DNA of 64,000 bases from CAIYRG01 sp964446945 (GTDB taxonomy: Bacteria > Pseudomonadota > Alphaproteobacteria > Micropepsales > Micropepsaceae). The translations under genes and the position numbers were made by a program. The notes beneath the pieces were generated by a model. The model searched no databases. It saw only the letters and a program-made list of their open reading frames with translations, and was not told where the DNA came from. This document shows positions 35,400 to 43,202 of this stretch, piece after piece; the stretch's first letter is position 1, and each line of letters starts with the position of its first letter. Where the stretch lies: assembly GCA_964446945.1 (NCBI GenBank), contig CAYUQO010000001.1, positions 372,001 to 436,000 of the forward strand, written 5' to 3'.

Positions 35400-36410
35400 A
35401 TGCGACTGCACAGCCGCCGCAGCATCAACACCGCCATCGCCGCGGCAGGGATATCCATCTTCATCCCGCGTATTGCGCGCGCCGCCGAATTCGAAATGCG
35501 CGAGGTTCACAATCAGCCGGTGGACAGCCCGCTGCATAAGCGCATGGTCCAGCTTTGGGACGCGGTTGCACAGGAAACTGGCGGCCGCGTGCATGTCACG
35601 ATCTTGCCAGACAGTGGCGAGGCGCAAGGAATCAAAAATCCGCTGCCGATGCTGCAATCGGGCGAACTCGAATTCTTTACTTTGGCAGGGAACGGATTGT
35701 CGGCGCTGGTTCCTGCCGCGGACGTGCAGGCAACGCCATTTGCATTTCGCGATCCGGCACAGGTTTATGCCGCGCTTGATGGCGACCTCGGCGATTACCT
35801 GCGGGAGGAAATTCGCGCCAAGGGACTGTATCTGCTGCCGGCCGGCTGTTTCGAAAACGGCATTCACCAGCTCACCAGTTCGGTGCGTCCGATCCGCAAC
35901 GCAGGGGATATTCGCGGGCTGAAGCTGCGCGTGCCGGGCTCAAAAATATACCAGGATTTCTTCCGCTCCCTCGGCGCCGATGTGCACACGCTGAACCTCA
36001 ACCGCACGCACGACGCGCTGAAGGCCGGTCAAATCGACAGCCAGGACGACCCGTGGGACGATGTCGAGTTCCTGAAGCTTTACGAGTTCCAGAAATATGG
36101 AAGCCAGACCAATCACTCCTGGTCGGGCTACAATACGTTGGCCAATCTGAAACGCTGGCAGAGCCTGCCCGCGGATGTGCAGCGGTCAATCGAGACCAAT
36201 ACGCGCAAATATGTCGCGATGCAGCGCGCCGACACCGACAAACTGAACGGCGAATTGCGGGTTACCCTGACCCGGCGCGGAATGCAGTTTAATGACGTGG
36301 ATCGCGCGTCATTCAAACCGGCCCTGGAGGAGTTCTATCCGAAGTGGCGCGACTATGTCGGCCGCCGCACCTGGGACCTGCTTGTGTCCCACACCGGCCC
36401 ACTGGGGTAA
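35400..36410 (+). CDS. TRAP-type C4-dicarboxylate binding protein (DctP-like), orphan
   Basis: 336 residues with an N-terminal signal of possible twin-arginine type (HSRRSINTAIAAAG). The mature part has the DctP fold: LWDAVAQETGGRVHVTILPDSG, NAGDIRGLKLRVPGSKIYQDFFRSLGA in pieces, and QIDSQDDPW. TRAP binding proteins deliver organic acids to a DctQM membrane pair, but no such genes are in the window. GGGAGGG at 35387-35393 fixes the ATG at 35400; an upstream in-frame start at 35370 falls in the repeat. Confidence 0.88.
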   Translation: MRLHSRRSINTAIAAAGISIFIPRIARAAEFEMREVHNQPVDSPLHKRMVQLWDAVAQETGGRVHVTILPDSGEAQGIKNPLPMLQSGELEFFTLAGNGLSALVPAADVQATPFAFRDPAQVYAALDGDLGDYLREEIRAKGLYLLPAGCFENGIHQLTSSVRPIRNAGDIRGLKLRVPGSKIYQDFFRSLGADVHTLNLNRTHDALKAGQIDSQDDPWDDVEFLKLYEFQKYGSQTNHSWSGYNTLANLKRWQSLPADVQRSIETNTRKYVAMQRADTDKLNGELRVTLTRRGMQFNDVDRASFKPALEEFYPKWRDYVGRRTWDLLVSHTGPLG

Positions 36411-36419
36411 TTCGCGGGC

Positions 36420-37421
36420 CTAAATCTCATCCTTCCGGATGCAGGCGGCGAGGTGATCCAGCACCGGCCGGCCCACGGCGGTCCCGACCGGCTCCAACGG
36501 CGGCACGACTTGTCTGCACGCTTGGATCGCATAGGGACAGCGCGGATGAAACGGACAACCGGGTGGAGGTGACACCGGGCTTGGCGCTTCACCCCGCACC
36601 GGTTCGCCGGTATGCCGTCGGTCCGGGTCGGGAACCGGAATGGCCTCGATCAATGCTCGCGTATAGGGATGGGCGGGGCGCGCAAACACTTTTGCCGCCG
36701 GGCCGCGCTCCACGATGCGCCCGAGATACATGATCGCGATGGAGTCGCTGATATGTTCGACCACGGACAAATCATGGCTGATGAAGATATAGGTCAGTTT
36801 GCGCTCGCGCTGGAGCCGCACCATCAGATTCAGCACCTGGCTGCGCACCGACACGTCGAGTGCCGACACCGGCTCGTCGGCGATCACCAGCTTAGGATTG
36901 AGCGCGAGTGCGCGCGCGATGCTCACGCGCTGCCTTTGTCCGCCGGAGAATTCATGCGGATAGCGTTGCAGCATCTCTCCGGTCAGGCCGACCGTTTCGA
37001 GAAGCTGCCGCACCATCTCGGTCTGTTCGGCGCGGTTGCCCATCCGGTGGACCAGCAGCGGTTCGCGCACGATCTCACCGACCGTCATCCGCGGATTGAG
37101 TGAAGAATAGGGGTCCTGGAAAATCATCTGGATATCGCGCCGCAGGCCGAACAGTTCCTCGCCTTTGGCGTGCGCGAGATCGCGGCCCTGGAACAGCACG
37201 CGGCCTGCGCTGGGGTCTTCGATCCGGATGATGGTGCGGCCGAGCGTGGACTTGCCGCAGCCCGATTCACCCACGAGCCCGAGCGTTTCGCCTTCCGTGA
37301 CGGTCAGATCCACGCCATCCACGGCGCGGACATCGCCGATCTTCGCGCCGAACACGCCGCCGCGTAGTGGGTAATATTTTTTCAGCCCTTCGACCGCGAG
37401 CAGCGGCGCATTTCCGTTCAC
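36420..37421 (-). CDS. Peptide ABC transporter ATPase (OppF/YejF C-half type)
   Basis: 333 residues. Walker A GESGCGKSTLGR, signature FSGGQRQRVSIARAL, Walker B KLVIADEPVSALD, and the C-terminal oligopeptide-transporter extension with HPYTRAL and the cysteine cluster CPFHPRCPYAIQAC. Its start overlaps the OppD-like stop by four bases. It is the last gene of the five-gene peptide transporter. In enterobacteria the two ATPase halves are fused as YejF; here they are separate genes. Confidence 0.94.
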   Translation of the reverse strand: MNGNAPLLAVEGLKKYYPLRGGVFGAKIGDVRAVDGVDLTVTEGETLGLVGESGCGKSTLGRTIIRIEDPSAGRVLFQGRDLAHAKGEELFGLRRDIQMIFQDPYSSLNPRMTVGEIVREPLLVHRMGNRAEQTEMVRQLLETVGLTGEMLQRYPHEFSGGQRQRVSIARALALNPKLVIADEPVSALDVSVRSQVLNLMVRLQRERKLTYIFISHDLSVVEHISDSIAIMYLGRIVERGPAAKVFARPAHPYTRALIEAIPVPDPDRRHTGEPVRGEAPSPVSPPPGCPFHPRCPYAIQACRQVVPPLEPVGTAVGRPVLDHLAACIRKDEI

Positions 37422-38416
37422 TGCTCTTCTCCGGTCACGGGAAAATGGCAGGCGACGCGAGAATTCATGAACGGGCGCAATTTCGGGTCTTCGCTAAAGC
37501 AGCGGTTCTGGCTCGCTTCATCCAGCGATTTCCGTTTCCAGCAGCGTTCCGCAAAGCGGCAATAGGCCGGAGGATCGAGCAGAGATGGAACAAGGCCCTC
37601 GATCGTCGGAAGTTCGGCTTTGTTGCCGCGGCCCTTCTGCGGCAGGCTGCGCAGCAGCCCGCGCGTATAAGGATGGCGGCCGTGTTTGAAAATGTCCCCG
37701 ACAGCGGCCTGTTCGACCACGCGCCCGGCATACATGACTGCGACCTCATCGCACATTTCCGCCACCACGCCCATGTCATGGGTGATGAACAGAACGGCAG
37801 CCCCGGTGCGTTTTTGCAGCTCGCGGATCAGATGCAGGATCTGCGCCTGGATCGTCACGTCGAGCGCGGTGGTCGGCTCGTCGGCAATCAGCAATTGCGG
37901 TTCGCACAATAGCGCCATGGCAATCATGACGCGCTGCTTCATACCGCCCGAGAGTTCGTGCGGATAGCTCGCCAGGCGCGAATAGGGTTCGGCGATCCCG
38001 ACTGTGGACAGCATGTCGGCCGAACGCTCCCGCGCTGCGTGCCCTTCGAGGCCGAAGCGCAGCTTCAGCACCTCGTCCATCTGCTTTTCGATGGTGAATA
38101 CCGGATTGAGCGATGTCATCGGATCCTGGAATATCATGGCGATATTCCGGCCACGGATCTCCGGTAGCTTCTCGCGCGGCATCTGCAGAAGATCGGTGCC
38201 GTTGAACCGGATTGCGCCGCCCAATATCCGTCCGGGCGGAGACGGCACCAGTCTCAGAATGGAAGTCGCCGTCACGCTTTTGCCGCAGCCGGATTCGCCA
38301 ACCAATCCCAGCGTGCGGCCCTGATCCAGCGTAAACGATACACCGTCCACCGCGTGCAGCAGCCCGGCCTCGGTGTCGAAGCCGACTTCCAGATTTTCGA
38401 TTTCGAGCAGCGCCAT
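37418..38416 (-). CDS. Peptide ABC transporter ATPase (OppD/YejF N-half type)
   Basis: 332 residues. Walker A GESGCGKSVTATSI, signature LSGGMKQRVMIAMALL, Walker B LLIADEPTTALD and the extension HPYTRGLLRSLPQKGRGNK with CRFAERCW. Together with the OppF-like protein it should form the heterodimeric motor for the two permeases encoded upstream. It is separated from the binding-protein gene by 157 bases containing a dispersed repeat, so expression of the ATPases may be tuned separately. Confidence 0.94.
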   Translation of the reverse strand: MALLEIENLEVGFDTEAGLLHAVDGVSFTLDQGRTLGLVGESGCGKSVTATSILRLVPSPPGRILGGAIRFNGTDLLQMPREKLPEIRGRNIAMIFQDPMTSLNPVFTIEKQMDEVLKLRFGLEGHAARERSADMLSTVGIAEPYSRLASYPHELSGGMKQRVMIAMALLCEPQLLIADEPTTALDVTIQAQILHLIRELQKRTGAAVLFITHDMGVVAEMCDEVAVMYAGRVVEQAAVGDIFKHGRHPYTRGLLRSLPQKGRGNKAELPTIEGLVPSLLDPPAYCRFAERCWKRKSLDEASQNRCFSEDPKLRPFMNSRVACHFPVTGEEQ

Positions 38417-38445
38417 AAGTTAGGGGGCCAAGACTTTTACAAATA

Positions 38446-38551
38446 ATGTCATGGCCGGGCCCGCCGCGCGCTGCGCGGCAATGTTTGAATTTGCCGCGGC
38501 GCAATGCGCCGCGTGCGGGCCGGCCACCCAGCCGCGCCGCGTCCGCGGCGC
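38446..38551 (+). repeat. Dispersed repeat with 59-bp internal insertion (pair of 49797-49848)
   Basis: The left arm ATGTCATGGCCGGGC (38446-38460) and the right part beginning CCGGCCACCCAGCC (38520-38551, 31 of 32 identical) match the repeat at 49797-49848, where the two parts are only five bases apart. Here 59 GC-rich bases rich in GCGC palindromes separate them. The element lies between the peptide-binding protein gene and its ATPase genes. Confidence 0.8.
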
Positions 38552-38573
38552 CAATAAATCCTGTAATCCAACG

Positions 38574-40487
38574 TCACTGCAATTTCTTTTGCACGCCGTA
38601 GCAATCTACGTCGACAACCTTGTTCTGCGGATACGCCATGCCATTCTGCATCGCCTGGTTCAGAGCCGTCTTTTTTGCCGGGTCAATCCAGTACACGAAG
38701 TAATCCGTCAGGCTGGACGCGCGCCTGGGCAGGTAACATTCGGGAAATTGCATGTAGTCCCAGTAGACCAGACGGACATAGGGCGCGGTCCAGAACGGAA
38801 TGTAAAACGCCTCGTCATGCACGATTTGATCGATGCGGAACAGGGCGTTCTTCCGCGCCTCCGGATCAAGACTCTCTTCGTAGGTTTTGATCAGAGTGTC
38901 CACTTCGGGCGTTCCGAATCCCCAGAAGTTATTATTGTTCGTGGTCTTTTTGAATTCCGTTCCGAGATATTGCCGCGGATCGGGATAGATTGCCGACGAC
39001 ATTCCCACCTCAAACATCTCGAATTTGCGCTGCAGCGCGCGCTCGAACATTGTTCCTGGCTCGAGCAATTGCAGTTTCATATCCACGCCTGCGCGGCGGT
39101 AATCCTGCTGGATCGAGGTCAATACGGTATCGCTTGCCTTGCTGCTGTACAGCAGGGTGAAGTTCGCTTTCTCCCCCCGATCATTGACCAGAATGTCGTC
39201 TGTATCGGAGCGGGTGAAGAGCAGTCCGTAGGCGACGTTTCCAAGTTGCGACAGCCAGTTATTCGCAACCATGGATCCTGGACGATGAAAGCCGGCCTTC
39301 AGCAAATGCAGGCGCGCCTGTTCCGGATCAAATGGGTATGCGTGGACATCCGGATTGGCGAAATCGGTACCCTGGAAGAAGCTGTTGATCCGGTAATAGT
39401 CGCCATACAGAAGATCACGGTTGATCCGGTTGAAATCGAACAGGTATTGCATGGCGAGGCGGAAATCGCGGTTTGCAAACAGCGGATCGCCGAGATTCAT
39501 CTGCAAGCCATAGATTCCCTGCGGCACATCGACAAACACACGTGCGCGCTTCAGCCAGCCGTTTTGTGCGGCCGGAAAATCGAAACCCTCGTGCCACTCT
39601 TTGGCGCTGCCCTCGATCATCGCGTCGAGCTGGCCAAGGCGCACATAATCCAACTCCCGCTCTGACGGAATGACGGTTAGCTGAATCTGATCGAAGTTGA
39701 ATTGGCCGATGAAATAGCGCTTTTTGTCGCCCCACCAGTCCGGAATGCGCTTGAACGTTACGGATTGGCCCAGCACCTTGTCTGAGATGATATAGGGTCC
39801 GACTGCGACCGGCGGCACATTGTTCGTCCGGGTGACCCATGTCTCGTCGAGTACCGTGGCGTGGGCGGGAGTCGGGAACAAACCGGCGTAATCGTAGAGC
39901 GGACGCCAGCTCTTCCGGGTGCCGACAATGCGCAGCGTGTAATCGTCGATCTTGTCGACCGATTGATAATATTGCTGAGCATAGGTGTTGTAGAAAGGGT
40001 CGACGATATATTTCGACTGCATCATCTTCCAGGTGAAGACGTAATCGTCGGCCGTAATCGGTTTTCCGTCGGACCAGCGCGCGTCCCGGTCCAGTTTGAG
40101 GTAGATTGTTTTCTGGTCGGGCTGGATCGACCAGTCGGTCGCCATCATCGGAATGAATTTGTCCGTCACCGGATGCATGGTCACGAGCGTGAAGCCCATG
40201 GTGAAGGAACGATTCCAGGCGGAAAAATAATCGTTGGAATTCGGCCCCATCAACCGGAAGGTCAGCGGGTACGCACCCATGGCCAGGCGCAAGGTGCCGC
40301 CGCGCAGCGCTTTGGGCGAACCGATCAGCGGTTCATTGTTATCGGTCGTCCAGACGATATCTTTGGGCAGCGTGACCGGTTCGGCCGGTATGTTCACCGT
40401 CGATGGTGCCGGCGCGGCATCGCCCGCAGCCAGTGCCGAAAACCCGCACATCAGCCCCGCTACTACAGCCGCAACCAACAACTTCAT
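38574..40487 (-). CDS. Peptide ABC transporter substrate-binding protein (YejA/OppA type)
   Basis: 637 residues with a Sec signal peptide (MKLLVAAVVAGLMCGFSALAA). Cluster C binding-protein features: RDARWSDGKPITADDYVFTWK, VAVGPYIISD, WWGDKKRYFIGQFNFDQI and FNRINRDLLYGDYYRINSFF. The length and the WWGD/DFNRINRDLLY blocks resemble YejA-type peptide-binding proteins. Preceded by GGGAG at a good distance and a GC-rich repeat. Likely binds peptides released by the M28 peptidase encoded upstream; that is inference. Confidence 0.93.
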   Translation of the reverse strand: MKLLVAAVVAGLMCGFSALAAGDAAPAPSTVNIPAEPVTLPKDIVWTTDNNEPLIGSPKALRGGTLRLAMGAYPLTFRLMGPNSNDYFSAWNRSFTMGFTLVTMHPVTDKFIPMMATDWSIQPDQKTIYLKLDRDARWSDGKPITADDYVFTWKMMQSKYIVDPFYNTYAQQYYQSVDKIDDYTLRIVGTRKSWRPLYDYAGLFPTPAHATVLDETWVTRTNNVPPVAVGPYIISDKVLGQSVTFKRIPDWWGDKKRYFIGQFNFDQIQLTVIPSERELDYVRLGQLDAMIEGSAKEWHEGFDFPAAQNGWLKRARVFVDVPQGIYGLQMNLGDPLFANRDFRLAMQYLFDFNRINRDLLYGDYYRINSFFQGTDFANPDVHAYPFDPEQARLHLLKAGFHRPGSMVANNWLSQLGNVAYGLLFTRSDTDDILVNDRGEKANFTLLYSSKASDTVLTSIQQDYRRAGVDMKLQLLEPGTMFERALQRKFEMFEVGMSSAIYPDPRQYLGTEFKKTTNNNNFWGFGTPEVDTLIKTYEESLDPEARKNALFRIDQIVHDEAFYIPFWTAPYVRLVYWDYMQFPECYLPRRASSLTDYFVYWIDPAKKTALNQAMQNGMAYPQNKVVDVDCYGVQKKLQ

Positions 40488-40507
40488 TAAGGTCTCCCGG
40501 TGATTTC

Positions 40508-40582
40508 TCCTCCCCCCCGCGAAGCGTGGGGGAAGGTGTCGGCTGCCGCGCAGCGGCGAATGGCGGACGGAAGGGGGGCAGG
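40508..40582 (+). repeat. GC-rich intergenic palindromic repeat
   Basis: Begins CTCCCCCCCGCGAAGCGTGG (imperfect hairpin), continues with GCCGCGCAGCGGC (perfect inner stem) and ends GGAAGGGGGGCAGG, complementary to the start. It has the same general plan as the elements at 35307 and 43046, with different inner sequence, and lies in the 120-bp gap between permease and binding-protein genes. Confidence 0.6.
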
Positions 40583-40607
40583 CCCGTTAGCACCAGCCCG
40601 GATTGTC

Positions 40608-41972
40608 TCATTCATATTTCGCATATTGTTTAGGATCGAATGCCTCGCGCACCGATTCCCCGATGAACACCACCAAGACGAGTGTGATGGTAATCGCACC
40701 GAACGGCGCGAGGGTCAGCCACAGCTTGTCCCGGTTATCCGATTGCAGCGCCTGGTCCATCATCTCGCCCCAGGACGGGGTGGGTGGCGGCAAGCCGTAT
40801 CCGAGATAATCAAGGCCCGTCAGCGCGAATATCGCGCCCACCACCGCGAACGGCGTAAAGGTCACCAGCGGCGTCAGGCAATTCGGCAGCAGATGCCGGA
40901 ACACGATCCGCCATCCCGACGCGCCATAGGATTTCGCCGCGAGGCAATATTCCCGGGTCTTCTCGCGATACATTTCGGTGCGCATATAGAAGGTGATGCT
41001 GATCCACTGGAACAGCGACATGATCAGCACAAGCATCCAGAAAGTCGGCGCAAACAGCGCGGCCAGGATGATCACGACATAGAGGAAAGGAATCGAGATC
41101 AGGATCTCGATGATCCGCTGACTGATGAGATCGAACCGCCCGCCGCGATAACCCTGCAGGCTGCCGATGATTGTGCCGATCACCTGACCGATCACAGTCA
41201 GGAAAAGGGCGAAGAAAATAGAAATCCTGAATCCATACAGCAGCCGCGAGGCGACATCCCGGCCGCCGCCGTCGGTGCCGAAATAGTGCTCGCGGTTCGA
41301 ATCCGGAGGGGTGGGGGGCACGGCGCCGAGGCCTCTCAGCGAAGGCATGGTTCCCGCGCGCGCAAGACCCTGCAAATCGCCGGTCGGCGAACGGCGAAGG
41401 TCCTTCAGGATCGTGAAAATGGACCCGCTGTAGATGTCATCGGCCAGCTCGGTCAGCCCGCCTTCACGCGCAAGCCTTTCCGCACCCGGACGGTCGTTGG
41501 CGGTCAGCCGCGCCTGTATCTGGGGAAGGATTTCATTGTACCAGAAGTCGCTCTGATACGGATCCCACGGGATCATCGGCATCACGACGTAATTGTCGAT
41601 GTCGGGGTACTTTGCCTTTAAGGCGGCCAGCGCCTGCGGATTGTTCCCGAGCTGTGCCGCTTCGCGATTATAGAAAAATCGTTCCACCTGCCATTCGCGT
41701 TGCAGGCGCAGATATTCCGTTTCCAGATCATTCGCCATCCAGCCCTCGGGCGGCGTCTGGTGAAATGTCGCCATGTTGAAGTACTGGAATGTCGGAAAAT
41801 ACAGGCTGCCGTTGTACCAGATGGCCAGTGCCCGGCTTTCGGCAAGATAGGGCGCGAAGATCGAAAGAATGATCGCCGCGGTCAGGATCAGGAACGAATA
41901 GTATCCGCGGCGGATCCGGCGGAAGCGCGCAAAGCGCCGCTTCGTAATCGGATCGAGCCGGATCCACGCCAT
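40608..41972 (-). CDS. Peptide ABC transporter permease (YejE/OppC type), enlarged
   Basis: 454 residues. The N terminus RRFARFRRIRRGYYSFLILTA with the first membrane segment and SLYFPTFQYF is YejE-like; the C-terminal half has five or six segments with the permease EAA motif EYCLAAKSYGASGWRIVFRHLLPN. YejE is about 340 residues; the extra length here is a soluble, Glu/Leu/Trp-rich stretch of over 100 residues (about 75-190) after the first membrane segment, which would face the periplasm. Starts three bases after the YejB-like stop. Confidence 0.92.
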   Translation of the reverse strand: MAWIRLDPITKRRFARFRRIRRGYYSFLILTAAIILSIFAPYLAESRALAIWYNGSLYFPTFQYFNMATFHQTPPEGWMANDLETEYLRLQREWQVERFFYNREAAQLGNNPQALAALKAKYPDIDNYVVMPMIPWDPYQSDFWYNEILPQIQARLTANDRPGAERLAREGGLTELADDIYSGSIFTILKDLRRSPTGDLQGLARAGTMPSLRGLGAVPPTPPDSNREHYFGTDGGGRDVASRLLYGFRISIFFALFLTVIGQVIGTIIGSLQGYRGGRFDLISQRIIEILISIPFLYVVIILAALFAPTFWMLVLIMSLFQWISITFYMRTEMYREKTREYCLAAKSYGASGWRIVFRHLLPNCLTPLVTFTPFAVVGAIFALTGLDYLGYGLPPPTPSWGEMMDQALQSDNRDKLWLTLAPFGAITITLVLVVFIGESVREAFDPKQYAKYE

Positions 41973-41975
41973 CGG

Positions 41976-43016
41976 CTACTCGAAACGCACCCGCGGATCG
42001 ACCGCTGCAACCGCGAGATCCGACAACAGATTGCCGAGCATCAGGATGACGCTGGAGATCACCAGAAATCCCATCACCACCGGAAAATCCCGCGCCTGGA
42101 TGGCGTCGAATGCCAGCAGGCCGACCCCCTGAATGTTGAAGACACGCTCAATCAATACGCTTCCGGTGAGGAAAATCCCAAGCAGTCCCCCGATGCTGGT
42201 GGCCATCGGGATGAGCGAATTGCGCAACGCGTGGACGAACACGGCGCGCCGCCAGCTCAGGCCCTTGGCCAATGCGGTGCGCACATAATCCGCGCTCATA
42301 TTTTCCATCAGGCTGTTTTTCATCAGCATGGTTTCAACCGCGAAGGCGCTGGCGAGATAGGCCACCAGCGGCAACACCGAATGCCAGATCACATCGCCCA
42401 CCTGCGACAGAAACGGCATGTTTCCCGAATTGGGCGATGAAAAACCGCCGAGAGGAAAAATCTGGTAGCGGACTGCCAGCACATTCACCAGCACTGCGCC
42501 GAGCGCAAAACCCGGTATCGCGTAACCTACGAAAATCAGCACAGACGTGGAATTGTCGATCGCCGTTCGGTGCCGGATGGCTTTGACGATACCGAGCGGG
42601 AACGCGATGGCATAAGTGAAAATCGCGGTGATCACGCCATAATAGATCGATATCGGCAAACGCTGCGCGATGACGGTCAAAACCGGTTCATTGTAGCGGA
42701 AGGAGTTGCCGAAATTTCCTTCCATCGTCTTGCCCAGCCATTCGACATAGGCGACCGGGAAAGGTTTGTCGAAACCGTAGAAAGCCTTCAGCTGCTGCAA
42801 CTGGTTCTCGGGAATTTCAAGTTGCACGCGTGTGCCGCGCGCGCCCAATTGCGCGCCGTTCGCGCCTGCCAATTGCAGTTGCAACTGTTCGATCGGCCCA
42901 CCCGGCACGAATTGCGTCAGCAGGAATGTAACGAGCGTGATTCCGATAAATGTCGGGATCATCAGCAGCAGCCGCCGCACCATGTAGTCCCTGAGCGCCT
43001 CGCCCCGCGATTTCAC
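41976..43016 (-). CDS. Peptide ABC transporter permease (YejB/OppB type)
   Basis: 346 residues. VRRLLLMIPTFIGITLVTFLL with FVPGGPIEQ is the typical YejB/OppB start, followed by FYGFDKPFPVAYVEWL, GNFGNSFRYNEPV, and the EAA motif YVRTALAKGLSWRRAVFVHALRN (in pieces). The start GTG at 43016 has GGAG seven bases upstream; ATG at 42983 (MVRRLLL) with AGGGA is an alternative. It is the first transporter gene and follows the M28 peptidase gene across the cloverleaf repeat. Confidence 0.93.
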   Translation of the reverse strand: MKSRGEALRDYMVRRLLLMIPTFIGITLVTFLLTQFVPGGPIEQLQLQLAGANGAQLGARGTRVQLEIPENQLQQLKAFYGFDKPFPVAYVEWLGKTMEGNFGNSFRYNEPVLTVIAQRLPISIYYGVITAIFTYAIAFPLGIVKAIRHRTAIDNSTSVLIFVGYAIPGFALGAVLVNVLAVRYQIFPLGGFSSPNSGNMPFLSQVGDVIWHSVLPLVAYLASAFAVETMLMKNSLMENMSADYVRTALAKGLSWRRAVFVHALRNSLIPMATSIGGLLGIFLTGSVLIERVFNIQGVGLLAFDAIQARDFPVVMGFLVISSVILMLGNLLSDLAVAAVDPRVRFE

Positions 43017-43045
43017 TGGGCGACTCCGCGTCGGTTAACTTCTAA

Positions 43046-43166
43046 CCTCCCCCTTGCGGGGAGGTCGAAATTTGCGAGGCAAATTTCGGGTGGGGGTGAA
43101 ATCTCCGCCGTACCCCCAGCCGCATTTTGCGAAGGGCAAAATGCGTGCCTCCCCGCAAGGGGGAGG
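43046..43166 (+). repeat. 121-bp cloverleaf-like palindromic element
   Basis: The ends are perfect 19-bp inverted repeats: CCTCCCCCTTGCGGGGAGG (43046-43064) and its reverse complement (43148-43166). Inside are three perfect hairpins: CGAAATTTGC/GCAAATTTCG (43066-43088), TGGGGGT/ACCCCCA (43091-43118) and CGCATTTTGC/GCAAAATGCG (43121-43145). It can therefore fold as a closed stem with three arms on either strand. Non-coding, between the M28 peptidase gene and the permease gene. Related partial copy at 35307. Confidence 0.88.
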
Positions 43167-43202
43167 CGGAATTTCCAGCAAGCGCCGTTATTCTTTTTCA
43201 TT

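Noticed and set aside
33707..35539. A 610-codon frame overlapping the CoA-transferase and AtoE-type genes
   Set aside because: Runs in another frame of the same strand; its Arg/Ala/Cys-rich protein has no membrane pattern, while the AtoE frame is clear.
38440..38570. A CRISPR array, because of repeated GC-rich units
   Set aside because: Only palindromic arms are repeated; there are no regularly spaced direct repeats with unique spacers, and no cas genes in the window.
38451..39665. A 404-codon + strand frame opposite the peptide-binding protein
   Set aside because: Shadow of the - strand binding-protein gene; starts in the repeat, no recognisable motifs.
43046..43166. The cloverleaf element as a tRNA or intact insertion sequence
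   Set aside because: Arm lengths and loops do not fit tRNA, and no transposase frame exists inside 121 bp.
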